From the NCBI RefSeq assembly GCF_013032855.1, contig NZ_WQDA01000004.1, forward strand, positions 361,482-425,481: 64,000 nucleotides of DNA, in the 5' to 3' direction. The notes beneath the pieces are model-generated. The model saw only the letters and a list, made by a program, of their open reading frames with translations, did no database searches and was not told the DNA's origin. Below are positions 55,502 through 64,000 of this stretch, piece by piece (the first letter of the stretch is position 1; every line of letters starts with the position of its first letter). The position numbers and the translations under genes are program-made. The stretch comes from Ruegeria arenilitoris. GTDB lineage: Bacteria; Pseudomonadota; Alphaproteobacteria; Rhodobacterales; Rhodobacteraceae.

Positions 55502-56287
55502 ATGAGTACGCTGAAGATCGCGGTACTGTCCGACATACATGGAAACGCCACGGCGTATGCGACCGCGATCCAAAAGGCCGAAGCTTTTGTGCCGGACGTC
55601 GTCGTCATGTTGGGCGATCTGCTGACATATGGTGTGCGCCCTCGGCAGGTGTTGGAACTGACCGACCAACTGATGGCTCGCCAAAACTGCGTGTTCATCC
55701 GCGGCAACCACGACCAGTTCTATTTCGATCTGGATAAAGGTAACCCGTCCTTCTACGACAACATTGCAGGATTTGTGTTGGAGTCCGTCGAATGGACGCA
55801 TGGTGAGGTCCGGGGCGACCCACCGTTGGCTGACCGATACCCATGGGCCGACCGCCATAGCATGGGGCCGATCCTGTTCTCACATGCCAACCCTTACGAT
55901 TATGGGGACTGGTCCTATGTCTCGAAACCGGAACAATGGGCACCAGCGGCAGCGGCCTTGCGACACATGGGAAAGACGGTCGGGGTCTTTGGGCATTCGC
56001 ACCGGGCCTTTGCCGTCATGATCGACGAAGCCGGAAGACCGACACCTGCGGATCAACGCAAGTGGATAAGGATTCCGAAAGGGTCTGTGCTACTGCTGAA
56101 TCCCGGAGCGGTCGGGCAGGGGCGGGGCACGGGCCTGTCTTATCTGACCCTCGAGCTGGATGGCGACCGGGTTAGAATCGACATCCCGTCGATCAGCTTC
56201 GATCTGGAACATATCCGCGCGGATATTCAGGCCACTGACCTCAGTCAGGGGACAAAGGAACGGCTTATTTCATTCATGGAGAAATGA
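55502..56287 (+). CDS. Calcineurin-like metallophosphoesterase
   Basis: A 261-residue metallophosphoesterase of the YfcE/MJ0936 type. All five metal motifs are present: SDIHGN, LGDLL, GNHDQ, SHANPYDYG and GHSHR. Substrates in the family range from phosphodiesters to nucleotide-sugars. ATG 55502 is chosen (GGAGAG upstream); a GTG at 55496 is in frame. First gene of an operon with an ATP-grasp protein and an epimerase, which points to nucleotide-sugar or glycan chemistry (inference). Confidence 0.85.
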   Translation: MSTLKIAVLSDIHGNATAYATAIQKAEAFVPDVVVMLGDLLTYGVRPRQVLELTDQLMARQNCVFIRGNHDQFYFDLDKGNPSFYDNIAGFVLESVEWTHGEVRGDPPLADRYPWADRHSMGPILFSHANPYDYGDWSYVSKPEQWAPAAAALRHMGKTVGVFGHSHRAFAVMIDEAGRPTPADQRKWIRIPKGSVLLLNPGAVGQGRGTGLSYLTLELDGDRVRIDIPSISFDLEHIRADIQATDLSQGTKERLISFMEK

Positions 56288-56288
56288 A

Positions 56289-57323
56289 TTGATCACGGTT
56301 TTGGTTACAGGTGCGGGTGGCGGAGTGGGCCAGGGCATCATCAAGTCGCTCAGGCTGATTTCTGATTTGCCGCTGCGTATTCTTGGAGCCGACATGTCCG
56401 CCCTATCTGCCGGCCTTTATGCTTGCGACAAAGCCTTTCTGGTCGAAGGGTGCCGCTCGCCGGGATACCTCGACTCACTGGCACGGATATTTCAGGCAGA
56501 GTCCGTAGACTACTATTTCCCCGGTACGGATATCGAACTGGCATTGTGTGCCGAAAACCGGGATCGCATCGCGGAACATTTCGGGACAAAGGTCGTGGTC
56601 AACAGTCCAGAGACGGTGCGTATTGCCGATGACAAGGGACTGACCTCGGCTTTTTTGGCGAATAACGGGCTGCCCTATCCGCGCACGTGGCCCATGGCCG
56701 AGGCCTTGGAAATGGATGATCTGATCTACCCGGTCATTGCCAAACCGGCGGTCGGGTTTCGGTCCATCGGGGTAGAACGGGTGAATTCTCGGGACGAGCT
56801 GGCCTACTACCCCGGTGATCCGGCGGCAACCATCGTACAGGAGCTGATCGGCGATGACTCGCGCGAGTTTACGTGCACGATCGTCGGGGCGAAGGGGAGC
56901 CTGTCGCCGGTTCTGGCACTGCGCCGAGTGCTTCGGTCGGGCGATACATATCGGGCCATTCCCGAGCGAAATCCGGTGATCGAAGACTATGTCACAGCTA
57001 TCGCGCGCAAGCTGGACGTCGAAGGGGCCTGCAATTTTCAGCTGCGCCTTGGCGACGACGGAGTACCCAAGGTGTTCGAAATCAATGCCCGGTTCTCGGG
57101 CACTACACCGTTCTGTGCTCAACTGGGTTTCAACCCGGTTGAATGTTACCTCAAGACCGACCGCGGCCTTGCCTATGAGCCAGAAATCGCTTGGGACAGC
57201 ATGGTTCTGCGGTATTGGAGTGAGCTGGTCGTTCCGCGTTCAATGACAGATACATTGGATCAGGCCGGACAGTCGGAACCTCAGATCCCGGCCCAGTTCA
57301 GCCTCTATGGCGGGACGTCATGA
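56289..57323 (+). CDS. ATP-grasp (carbamoyl-phosphate-synthase-like) protein
   Basis: A 344-residue ATP-grasp enzyme. N-terminal LVTGAGGGVGQGIIKSLRL, nucleotide-binding YPVIAKPAVGFRSIGVERV, and metal-ligand region VFEINARFSGTTPFCAQLG. ATP-grasp enzymes join a carboxylate to an amine or other nucleophile using ATP; the acceptor is unknown here. The start TTG 56289 has GGAG 7 nt upstream, 1 nt after the phosphoesterase stop, so the two are coupled. It overlaps the next gene by 4 nt. Confidence 0.82.
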   Translation: MITVLVTGAGGGVGQGIIKSLRLISDLPLRILGADMSALSAGLYACDKAFLVEGCRSPGYLDSLARIFQAESVDYYFPGTDIELALCAENRDRIAEHFGTKVVVNSPETVRIADDKGLTSAFLANNGLPYPRTWPMAEALEMDDLIYPVIAKPAVGFRSIGVERVNSRDELAYYPGDPAATIVQELIGDDSREFTCTIVGAKGSLSPVLALRRVLRSGDTYRAIPERNPVIEDYVTAIARKLDVEGACNFQLRLGDDGVPKVFEINARFSGTTPFCAQLGFNPVECYLKTDRGLAYEPEIAWDSMVLRYWSELVVPRSMTDTLDQAGQSEPQIPAQFSLYGGTS

Positions 57324-58207
57324 AAGTTGCCCTGACAGGGGCGACCGGCTTGCTGGGTCGCCATCTTGTGGCCTGGCTAAGCCGACGTGACATTCCTGTT
57401 GCGCGGATCGACCGGTCGGACTGGGATCTGCAGGACGCGATCGCCCATGACAGGCTGGATCAACTGGTGCAAGGTGCGGATGTATTCGTGCACTGCGCGG
57501 CCCGGATTGATCTTGCCGGGCCTGCGGGTGACGGCTCGGCTTGGCAGGTGCTGTTTGACAGCAATGTCCGAGCCACGTTGAATGCGGCGCGTTGGGCGGC
57601 AGATCGTGAAGTGCACTTCATCTTTGTGTCCAGCGGGTCGGTATATCGCGATCCTCATGCCCGCGGAATCGACGAAAGTGCGGAAACCGCCCCGGGGCCG
57701 CTTGGCGGTGATTACGCTACAACCAAGCGTCTGGCCGAAGCGGGGCTGGCTGAGCTTGCCCAGACTTCTGGAGCGCGAGTGACCGTGCTCAGACCTTCGG
57801 CGCTCTATGGTCATGGGCTGCCTGATGACAAGTTTCTTGTGCGGATGCTGAATGATGCGGCCGCGGGGCAAAACATCACAGTAACAGGTCCAACGAACAG
57901 CATTGATTTTGTGCATGCGCATGACCTGAGCCGGGCGATTTTGCAATCGGCCCATGCCGAAGCTTACGGTGTATTCAATATCTCCGGCGGAGGTCCGGTT
58001 TCCTTGGCGGATTTGGCGCAGGAGGTCATGTCCGTCGCAGGTGGCCGGGATGTGATCGAAACCCGACCCGGAGACAGTCCGCCATTCACCCGCTTCGATC
58101 TGTCCTCGGACGCAGCCCGGGCAGCATTCGGCTATGCGCCGGTTGTGGACATTGCAACGGGTCTGGAAATGACGTTGAGGGGCCAATTGCTGCCGGCAGC
58201 GGCATGA
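57320..58207 (+). CDS. NAD-dependent epimerase/dehydratase (extended SDR)
   Basis: A 295-residue nucleotide-sugar-modifying type enzyme with ALTGATGLLGRHL cofactor loop, FVSSGSVY with catalytic Ser/Thr region, and DYATTKRLAE carrying the Tyr-x3-Lys. The C-terminal RFDLSSDAARAAFGYAP is typical. Third gene of the operon with the phosphoesterase and ATP-grasp protein. Confidence 0.85.
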   Translation: MKVALTGATGLLGRHLVAWLSRRDIPVARIDRSDWDLQDAIAHDRLDQLVQGADVFVHCAARIDLAGPAGDGSAWQVLFDSNVRATLNAARWAADREVHFIFVSSGSVYRDPHARGIDESAETAPGPLGGDYATTKRLAEAGLAELAQTSGARVTVLRPSALYGHGLPDDKFLVRMLNDAAAGQNITVTGPTNSIDFVHAHDLSRAILQSAHAEAYGVFNISGGGPVSLADLAQEVMSVAGGRDVIETRPGDSPPFTRFDLSSDAARAAFGYAPVVDIATGLEMTLRGQLLPAAA

Positions 58208-58332
58208 CCCGGTCCGGCAGCCGGGCGATGGGAGCCGGAAACATGTTTTTTGAAGGTATCTTGGGTGTTACCCTTGTATTCCGGGTACCAGTCTGCGGGC
58301 CAGGTAACCCACCGCCGTTTGGAATGTAGAAT

Positions 58333-59568
58333 ATGGTGCCAGTCAACAGTATCAGCCGGCCTAAGCCGATTTTGGAGCAGATCGAATTCGCGTGTCTGAT
58401 GACTGCGTTGCTGTTCAGCACGTTCACTGCCTTTCGCCATCCGGCGGTTCTGTTCACGGCCAGCGACATGTTTTTGACGGTTGCCGTGATCCTGCGGTGC
58501 AACCGCAGCCTGCCGCTGTTTCCGTTGCAATCCGCGTCTTCGGTCTGGTTCATCGGCATGCTGATGATGGTGGCGGGACTGTCGATCGGCTCTATCGCGC
58601 ACGGCGATCCGGTGTCGGCCTTCGTGGTCATCGTGCAGTATTTCTTTTCGTTCGTGCTTTTGCCTCTGGCGATCCTGGGCCGCCCGTATGAAGAGGCGGT
58701 TACTCTTGCAAAGGTCGGCGTGATCTCGATTGCCTTGAACTGTCTTGTCGGGATGATCGCCTATGGCGTGGGCTATTCCGGTGGCGAATCCCGGTATTTC
58801 ATGCTGGTCAGCGGCAACTACCGCGTGGCGGGGTTGGTGGATAATCCAAACGGGTTGGCTGGACTGATCGTGCTTTGGTTCCCGGTGCTGTGGTATCTTG
58901 GGTTGACGGGTGCGCTAAGAAAACTGCCATTCTTGGCCCTCTTCGGGCTGCTTGCCATCACTTTGATCTACGCAAGTTCGAATTCCAGCCTTGCCGGTGC
59001 GGTCATCTGCGGTGCTTTGTTCCTGCTGCTGGTCGGAAATCAGCGCGTGCTGATGATCTGGGGAACAGCTGTGACGACGATGGCTTGGATCAGTATCCAA
59101 TGGGCCGAGTTCATCTTTCCGCCGACGTTCCGCAACCGGGTATTGTCACCTCTGCTCGAGGGCGACCTGAGTCATGCGGGTACATTTGAAGACCGCGCCG
59201 ATCTCATGATCGAGGCCTGGCGGTTTCTGCCGGATTACTTTCTGGTGGGTATGGGCGCGGGACAGTATCGCGAACTGAGCAGTCAAGGCATTCCCGTTCA
59301 CAACCTGTACCTGTTGCTGGCCAACGAAGGGGGCATTCTGGCCTTACTGGGATTGTGCTTCGTTTTGGGGTCCGCCATCGTCTACGCTGTCATGGCCCGG
59401 CACAATGTGCCGAACAGGGTGTACGGGCGCGCGACCGTGGTGACCGTCACGCTGACCTTTGCGGCGCTGTCAATGAACTACACCCATGTTTACCAGCGCG
59501 GTATGCTGATCCCGTGGATCGTGGCATTGGGGCTGTTGGCTGCGTCCGATCGGTACCGGCGCCGCTAG
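58333..59568 (+). CDS. Wzy/O-antigen ligase-like membrane protein
   Basis: A 411-residue protein with about ten hydrophobic helices. The periplasmic loop and motifs GLVDNPNGLAGLIVLWF, AWRFLPDYFLVGMGAGQYR and PVHNLYLLLANEGGIL fit O-antigen ligase / Wzy polymerase-like proteins (PF04932 type). Such proteins polymerise or transfer glycan repeat units on undecaprenyl carriers. It lies 125 nt after the epimerase gene and converges with the lyase gene 10 nt downstream. Confidence 0.8.
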   Translation: MVPVNSISRPKPILEQIEFACLMTALLFSTFTAFRHPAVLFTASDMFLTVAVILRCNRSLPLFPLQSASSVWFIGMLMMVAGLSIGSIAHGDPVSAFVVIVQYFFSFVLLPLAILGRPYEEAVTLAKVGVISIALNCLVGMIAYGVGYSGGESRYFMLVSGNYRVAGLVDNPNGLAGLIVLWFPVLWYLGLTGALRKLPFLALFGLLAITLIYASSNSSLAGAVICGALFLLLVGNQRVLMIWGTAVTTMAWISIQWAEFIFPPTFRNRVLSPLLEGDLSHAGTFEDRADLMIEAWRFLPDYFLVGMGAGQYRELSSQGIPVHNLYLLLANEGGILALLGLCFVLGSAIVYAVMARHNVPNRVYGRATVVTVTLTFAALSMNYTHVYQRGMLIPWIVALGLLAASDRYRRR

Positions 59569-59577
59569 CGTTTCACG

Positions 59578-61020
59578 TCAGGGGTTGCTTTGTCCCATGC
59601 CGTTCCCGTCGCCAGCCAATTCGTGGAGGAACTCCTCAAGATTGGTCCAGCCATCTTCGTCCGAATCTGCAATTGCATCCGTCGGGTCCGTGGGATTAAG
59701 GCCCCATTGCGTTTCCCATTCATCAGACATCCCGTCGACATCGCTGTCTGCATAGGGCAGGGCGCTTTCAAGCTCGGGCCAACCGCCGACCTTTTCAGGG
59801 TTCTTCTTTAGGATTTTGCCGGAACGGTCACGGACCTCCTGAACAACCCTCTGATCCACCGCGTCGCGAGACGGGCGCGTCGCTCCAGCGTTTTGCAGGA
59901 CCGTTTCAAACACTGTCGAAACCGGATCGGCCTGGACCAAAGGTGGGGTGACCGGCTCATCAACGACATAGACACGATGTTCGGGGGCAAGGACCAGTTC
60001 CTCGGGAAGGTCCAGGCTGTTGCGGTTGTCTTCATCAAGATTGTCCCGAAGGTACAACCGGTAGCCGTTCTTGAAGCCGTCGAACAGGTGCACCAGTAGA
60101 TTGGAATCGATGCTTTCACCGGACAGCTTCAGGTTGCCAATGATATTGGCGTCCAGCTCGGTCCAGCGATTGTCCAGCGAAACGACATATTGCCAGATCG
60201 GTGAGTACATCAAGTTGTTTACGATCTCGGTCGTGGTCCCCGGAGTCTGGGGCGCGATTTGGGGGTTTCTGAACATCCCGTGAGAGAACAGGTTGTGATG
60301 GATGCTGAAGTTGCCGCCCTTTGTCAGCAGCATGTTGCGGGCCCGGTTGCTTTTGCCTGGTCCGCCATGCAAGAGGGGCTCGCTGATGATGCTCCACTGA
60401 AAGGTCAGCCGTTCGGCGTTTTCTGAGTCAATCGTCTCGTCGCTGCCCCAACTGGCGGAAATGTGGTCGAAGATCACGTCACGCGCGGCTTTGGTGTAGA
60501 CGCCAATGGCCCCTGAACAGCAGGACTCTACGTCGTGCGGCCCGGGCCGGAACCGAACATGGCGCACGATGACATCATGCGTCCGGATTTCCAGTGATGG
60601 GCGCAATTGACGTGGGCCGTTTCGGATCGCAATCCCGCCGCCCGGAGCGGTTTCTCCGGCGATGGTCAGAAAAGGACTGTTTGCGATCAGAGACGCCTTT
60701 TCCAGTGTAATCGTTCCGCTGACCCGAAAGATGCAGGTTCGAGGTCCTTTGGCATCAATGCATGCGCGTAGGGAGCCGGGCCCGAATTCTTCGGTTGTCG
60801 TGACATAAATCACGCGCCCGCCGCGCCCACCTTTGGCCGCGGCGCCATGCCCTTCGGCGCTGGGAAATGCTCTTTGGGAGCCATCTGGAAATTGCGCCGA
60901 AAGTGACCGGTTCGCGTTCTCGGCCAGCAGCGTACCGGGGCTGCAGCCCATCGCCAGAACAGCCGCAAATAGCGAACCATGTAATACGGCGAGCAGTCTT
61001 GGCCTTTTTGCAACGGGCAT
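59578..61020 (-). CDS. Exported beta-helix polysaccharide lyase-like protein with Ca-binding repeats
   Basis: A 480-residue secreted protein. The signal sequence is followed by a right-handed beta-helix with pectate-lyase-like features: AFPSAEGHGAAAKGGRGG, FRVSGTITLEK, VIVRHVRFRPG and VIFDHISASWGSDETID. The C-terminus has two Ca-type DxDxDG repeats (DSDVDGMSDEWE and DSDEDGWTNLEE). Related enzymes cleave uronate polysaccharides by beta-elimination, but catalytic residues cannot be confirmed. ATG 61020 is chosen; TTG 61044 would add 8 residues. It is convergent with the Wzy-like gene. Confidence 0.8.
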   Translation of the reverse strand: MPVAKRPRLLAVLHGSLFAAVLAMGCSPGTLLAENANRSLSAQFPDGSQRAFPSAEGHGAAAKGGRGGRVIYVTTTEEFGPGSLRACIDAKGPRTCIFRVSGTITLEKASLIANSPFLTIAGETAPGGGIAIRNGPRQLRPSLEIRTHDVIVRHVRFRPGPHDVESCCSGAIGVYTKAARDVIFDHISASWGSDETIDSENAERLTFQWSIISEPLLHGGPGKSNRARNMLLTKGGNFSIHHNLFSHGMFRNPQIAPQTPGTTTEIVNNLMYSPIWQYVVSLDNRWTELDANIIGNLKLSGESIDSNLLVHLFDGFKNGYRLYLRDNLDEDNRNSLDLPEELVLAPEHRVYVVDEPVTPPLVQADPVSTVFETVLQNAGATRPSRDAVDQRVVQEVRDRSGKILKKNPEKVGGWPELESALPYADSDVDGMSDEWETQWGLNPTDPTDAIADSDEDGWTNLEEFLHELAGDGNGMGQSNP

Positions 61021-61062
61021 TCTAAAAACCTTGGCTGTTGTCAAAATTCTTCTGCCTTTGGT

Positions 61063-61986
61063 CTAGGGCGCGGTGTCCCGGGTTTGGGCTTTGGTCGCGC
61101 AGACCATCATTGAATCCCGCAGGTGCACTGGGATCACCAGGTCAGACAGCCGTGCCGGAACCTTGAAGCGCGCCCATCTGGGTAGATAACGATGCACTCT
61201 TTCAACCAGATATCCTAACGGAAAATACCAAGTTGGCCGATGAAATTCGGTTTGTTGCAAGCCAGCTTTGGCCAAGGCAAAGCGCAGTGTTTCAGGGTCG
61301 AAATAGCCGATATGCGCAACACGATAATGCCACCATTGGTCTCCCATGATACGCGCCAACAGGGACGAGCGGTCGGGCGTAACGACGACCAGTACTCCAT
61401 CATCGGCCAGCAACCGCGCAGCCTGAGTGATCAAGTCCAGCGGATCCGGAACATGTTCGACCACGTCTACCAGAGTGACTAAATCGTAGGGGCCGGTCAG
61501 ATCGGGATGTGGAAGAACGCCTTGGACCACTGGCAGGCCATGGTGTTTTGCGCGTGCGCAAAACCGTCGCGACGGCTCAACCCCGATCGCGTCGTAACCA
61601 CAGGCGATGGCCTCCTCGACCAGAATACCGGTTCCGGCCCCCACATCCAGCAGCCGGTTCGCGCCGGCAGTGGGTCTTGGCAATCTGTTCAGCAGCACCC
61701 GCTTCTGTCGCGCTCTTTGGGGGCGCGTCATCTCATAGGCCGGGTCTTCGAGATCTTCGTAGAATTTAAGGACATCGACCATATCCGTGCATTGGCAAAA
61801 ACCGCAGCGGACGCATTGGTCGATCGCGGCGGTTGTACCGTAGTCGGCATTCGAGATTTCAAAGTTCCGCGACGTCGGATCCCCGCGCAGGGTGCTTTCC
61901 TTTATCCTCCTGAGGCCGCCGGTGCCGCACAACCAGCATCGCCGGGCCGGTGCGGAAACAACATCATCTGAAGGCTGGTTCACCAT
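61063..61986 (-). CDS. SAM-dependent methyltransferase with zinc-binding N-terminus
   Basis: A 307-residue class I methyltransferase. N-terminal Cys motif RRCWLCGTGG then DQCVRCGFCQC may hold zinc. The Rossmann part shows RLLDVGAGTGILVEEA (motif I), DLVTLVDVVEHVPD and DDGVLVVVTPD. The start ATG 61986 is supported by GGAGG 8 nt upstream; a longer frame starts at 62034, directly at the UbiA gene stop. Position between the lyase and the prenyltransferase suggests sugar methylation in glycan assembly (inference). Confidence 0.85.
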   Translation of the reverse strand: MVNQPSDDVVSAPARRCWLCGTGGLRRIKESTLRGDPTSRNFEISNADYGTTAAIDQCVRCGFCQCTDMVDVLKFYEDLEDPAYEMTRPQRARQKRVLLNRLPRPTAGANRLLDVGAGTGILVEEAIACGYDAIGVEPSRRFCARAKHHGLPVVQGVLPHPDLTGPYDLVTLVDVVEHVPDPLDLITQAARLLADDGVLVVVTPDRSSLLARIMGDQWWHYRVAHIGYFDPETLRFALAKAGLQQTEFHRPTWYFPLGYLVERVHRYLPRWARFKVPARLSDLVIPVHLRDSMMVCATKAQTRDTAP

Positions 61987-62034
61987 GCGCGCATCACCTC
62001 CAGTCTGGCAGCAAGCCGGTCCGTTGCCCGGCAC

Positions 62035-62973
62035 CTATGACCCGACTGGCCGGATTTCAAGCAACTGTTCAAAGAACGGAAGCTTGATCTCGAGCAGAAC
62101 GAACATGACCACCACCAGCAGAATAACCTGAAAAACAAGGCCGCGTTGTTTGTACAGATTTTCGGGGGCCTGTGCGATCGAGTCCCGCGCCAGCCCGACG
62201 GCAAGATAGCGCCCGAACAACATCGCCACGAAGGGCAGAGACAGAAGAAGCTCGATTTTGTACTTGGTCAGGAAAACGCCCAGGAAAGCGGTGGACAAGA
62301 TTGCGTAGACCAGCGCCGAAACCAGTAGCTTCGACTCGTCGTAGTCTTTGAAAGATGCGCGGTACCGCGCGGCAAGCGCCGGGTCGTCAATGGTACGATA
62401 TTCGGCAAAGCGCTTGATCGCCATCAGATACGCGCCCCCGAACCAGTACGAGATCAACACGCTGGATGGTGCTACGATCGGCGGAACCATAATGAACCAG
62501 CCCGCAAAGAACCGGATGGGGTTGTTGATGGCCTCGCTCAGAACGTCCAAATAGGCGCGGTCCTTGGACCGGATTGGTTTGACGTTGTAGATGATCCCCA
62601 TGATCAGCAGGGACAGCGCCGTCAGGAAGAACGGCGTATTGATCAGCAGCGCGAGTCCCAGACCGATGATCGCCAGACCCAGCCATTGCAACCAGACGAT
62701 CCGGCCGTCGATTTCGGTCACGACCGAGGCACGCTCTTTCTTCTTCGGGTGGTGTCGGTCGAACTCACGGTCCAGCCACTCGTTGATGGTATAGTTGGCC
62801 GATGCGATCAGACAGATCGAAAAGATTCCGACGGCGAGGTCGATTACCGACCGACCGGTGAACTCGGCACCCATGATGACCGCAAGAACGGCACCCGGCA
62901 GAATGAAGATGTTCTTGAACCAATGGTCGATGCGCGCAATGGACAGATAGTCTTTGAATCCGGCTTTTACCAT
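62035..62973 (-). CDS. UbiA-family prenyltransferase (decaprenyl-phosphate phosphoribosyltransferase-like)
   Basis: A 312-residue membrane protein with about nine helices. Aspartate-rich loops are ANYTINEWLDREFDRHHP and RSKDRAYLDVLSEAINNP, which bind the prenyl diphosphate-Mg. The resemblance to polyprenyl-phosphate phosphoribosyltransferases of bacterial glycan synthesis is an impression from the WFKN, DREFDRHHPKK pattern. A GTG at 62994 is in frame upstream; ATG 62973 is used here. Neighbours support a lipid-linked sugar role. Confidence 0.78.
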   Translation of the reverse strand: MVKAGFKDYLSIARIDHWFKNIFILPGAVLAVIMGAEFTGRSVIDLAVGIFSICLIASANYTINEWLDREFDRHHPKKKERASVVTEIDGRIVWLQWLGLAIIGLGLALLINTPFFLTALSLLIMGIIYNVKPIRSKDRAYLDVLSEAINNPIRFFAGWFIMVPPIVAPSSVLISYWFGGAYLMAIKRFAEYRTIDDPALAARYRASFKDYDESKLLVSALVYAILSTAFLGVFLTKYKIELLLSLPFVAMLFGRYLAVGLARDSIAQAPENLYKQRGLVFQVILLVVVMFVLLEIKLPFFEQLLEIRPVGS

Positions 62974-63048
62974 TGCAACCACTTTCACCGACACAACAAC
63001 ATTTGCCGGACCCGAAAAGGCGGGAAACAGAACAATACGGGCGGCATG

Positions 63049-64000
63049 TCAGATTTCCAGACTGCGCCTTGCGTGCTTCTTCCGGCGATCAAAAAGCTTC
63101 AAAACCACAAGGAAACTAGCACATATGACCACTGCGACGATAGGCCAAAGTGCTGCAATATACCTTACCGACGCAATGGATAGTGTTGCAGACAGAAACA
63201 ATAACGCATGCAGGCTCAGCACCCCCAACCCAGCCAGGGTCAGCATCTGACGTCCGGGCCAGTTTCGGCGCAGCCAAAGGATTGAGGCCGCCAGGATCAA
63301 GATCGAAGCCAGCCAACCTATCGCAAGCGCGGAATGGATAAGACGTGCATGCGGCGGATCAAATACATCGCGGGTGATGTAGCCGAGCGCATTGTCCATC
63401 GGGAACGGCCCATTCTGCGCGATGTAGGCGGTGATGTCGTTCGCGGTTACGGCATGGTAGAAGGGCTGCCAGAGGGCGGCATAGTGTTGTAGCGGCAACC
63501 GCAGAAACCCCGTTGGGTTCGCCAGAATTCGTCTTGAACCGATTTCGGCCATGAGTTCAGTCTTTGGAATGCCAATTCGGTCGGCAATGGACTGCAACCG
63601 GTCCTTCTCGTACAGAAATATCAAGCTGGCTTCGTAGCTGTGCATCAGAAAGAAGGAGACCGGTCCAAATGGCGCCCGGGAAATCGCCTCGCGTGCGTCT
63701 GCCGGACCCTCTTCTTCAAGAATAATCCAGACTTCGGTTCGTGGGTCATCGGGGGCATAGGGGCTTGGGCCTGCAGCGAACATGGCGCTTTTTGCGAATA
63801 AGACGTTCCCCAGCACGCTTTCGCGAGGTTCATCGTGGCGAAGATCGTAAGCGGCGCGGTCTGCAAGCAGCACGAAGGTGACGCCCAGAACTGCCAGAGC
63901 CAGCCCAGCCCACGGGCGCCTGCCATTGATATAGCTCGCGCAAAGAACCACCACGATAAGGATGGGCAAAAGAGCAAAACCAACTGGACGGATCGCGATC
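63049..64000 (-). CDS. Integral membrane protein, possibly a glycosyltransferase C-terminus (partial)
   Basis: The frame is open to the right edge of the window, so the start lies outside; 317 codons are visible. It contains several membrane helices, including one near the edge (LLPILIVVVLCAS), and ends with a C-terminal basic tail, RRKKHARRSLEI. A soluble loop (KSAMFAAGPSPYAPDDPR through IYLYEKD-like FLYEKDRLQSIADRIG) lies between helices. The context and topology fit an ArnT/PMT-type membrane glycosyltransferase, but without the N-terminal catalytic part this cannot be confirmed. Confidence 0.6.
   Translation of the reverse strand, partial: IAIRPVGFALLPILIVVVLCASYINGRRPWAGLALAVLGVTFVLLADRAAYDLRHDEPRESVLGNVLFAKSAMFAAGPSPYAPDDPRTEVWIILEEEGPADAREAISRAPFGPVSFFLMHSYEASLIFLYEKDRLQSIADRIGIPKTELMAEIGSRRILANPTGFLRLPLQHYAALWQPFYHAVTANDITAYIAQNGPFPMDNALGYITRDVFDPPHARLIHSALAIGWLASILILAASILWLRRNWPGRQMLTLAGLGVLSLHALLFLSATLSIASVRYIAALWPIVAVVICASFLVVLKLFDRRKKHARRSLEI

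Overview
The window looks like a replicon of a Roseobacter-group or close Rhodobacterales alphaproteobacterium. This rests on the high-GC codon use, the order of the nir, nor and nos genes, the smo/mtl polyol cassette, a Hint-domain protein of the type common in that order, and a monomeric NADP-isocitrate dehydrogenase. All assignments come from reading the sequence and from family knowledge; no database search was run.

The left 27.5 kb is a nearly complete denitrification island from nitrite to dinitrogen. norCBQD (NO reductase, minus strand) runs off the left edge inside norD. A Hint-domain gene and nnrS (minus strand) follow. The nir block (plus strand) holds nirS, a hexaheme NapC/NirT fusion, a cupredoxin, nirE-C-F-DL-G-H-J-N and a small membrane protein. 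The nos block holds a cysteine-rich small protein followed by nosRZDFYLX. Five FNR/NnrR-type boxes precede norC, nnrS, nirS, nirE and the nos block; four of them lie 67-71 nt upstream of a start codon. No nnrR/dnr regulator gene and no nitrate reductase are inside the window.

From 27.6 to 35.2 kb a LacI-type regulator is followed by a sorbitol/mannitol ABC transporter and two polyol dehydrogenases (smoEFGK, smoS, mtlK). Three CGCGCG-cored palindromes flank the regulator gene. From 35.2 to 40.8 kb a divergent GntR/FCD regulator faces a five-gene operon: AA_synth family protein, alpha/beta hydrolase, flavin reductase fused to a degenerate NUDIX-like domain, luciferase-like monooxygenase and aldehyde dehydrogenase. 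It looks like a catabolic route for an unidentified compound and is the best candidate here for an undescribed pathway.

From 41.3 to 50.3 kb lie an unrecognised exported protein, a SAM-cyclase-AAA-TPR signalling protein, and a replication and partition module: parB, parA, an origin-like intergenic region and a Rep_3-type initiator. A family of CCTGTATACAGG-like sites brackets the module. The window therefore comes from a plasmid or chromid, or contains an integrated one. The housekeeping-type genes tex and icd follow directly.

From 55.5 to 64 kb is a polysaccharide/glycan region: metallophosphoesterase, ATP-grasp protein and epimerase in one operon, a Wzy/O-antigen-ligase-like membrane protein, and on the minus strand a beta-helix lyase-like protein, a methyltransferase, a UbiA-family prenyltransferase and a membrane protein cut by the right edge.
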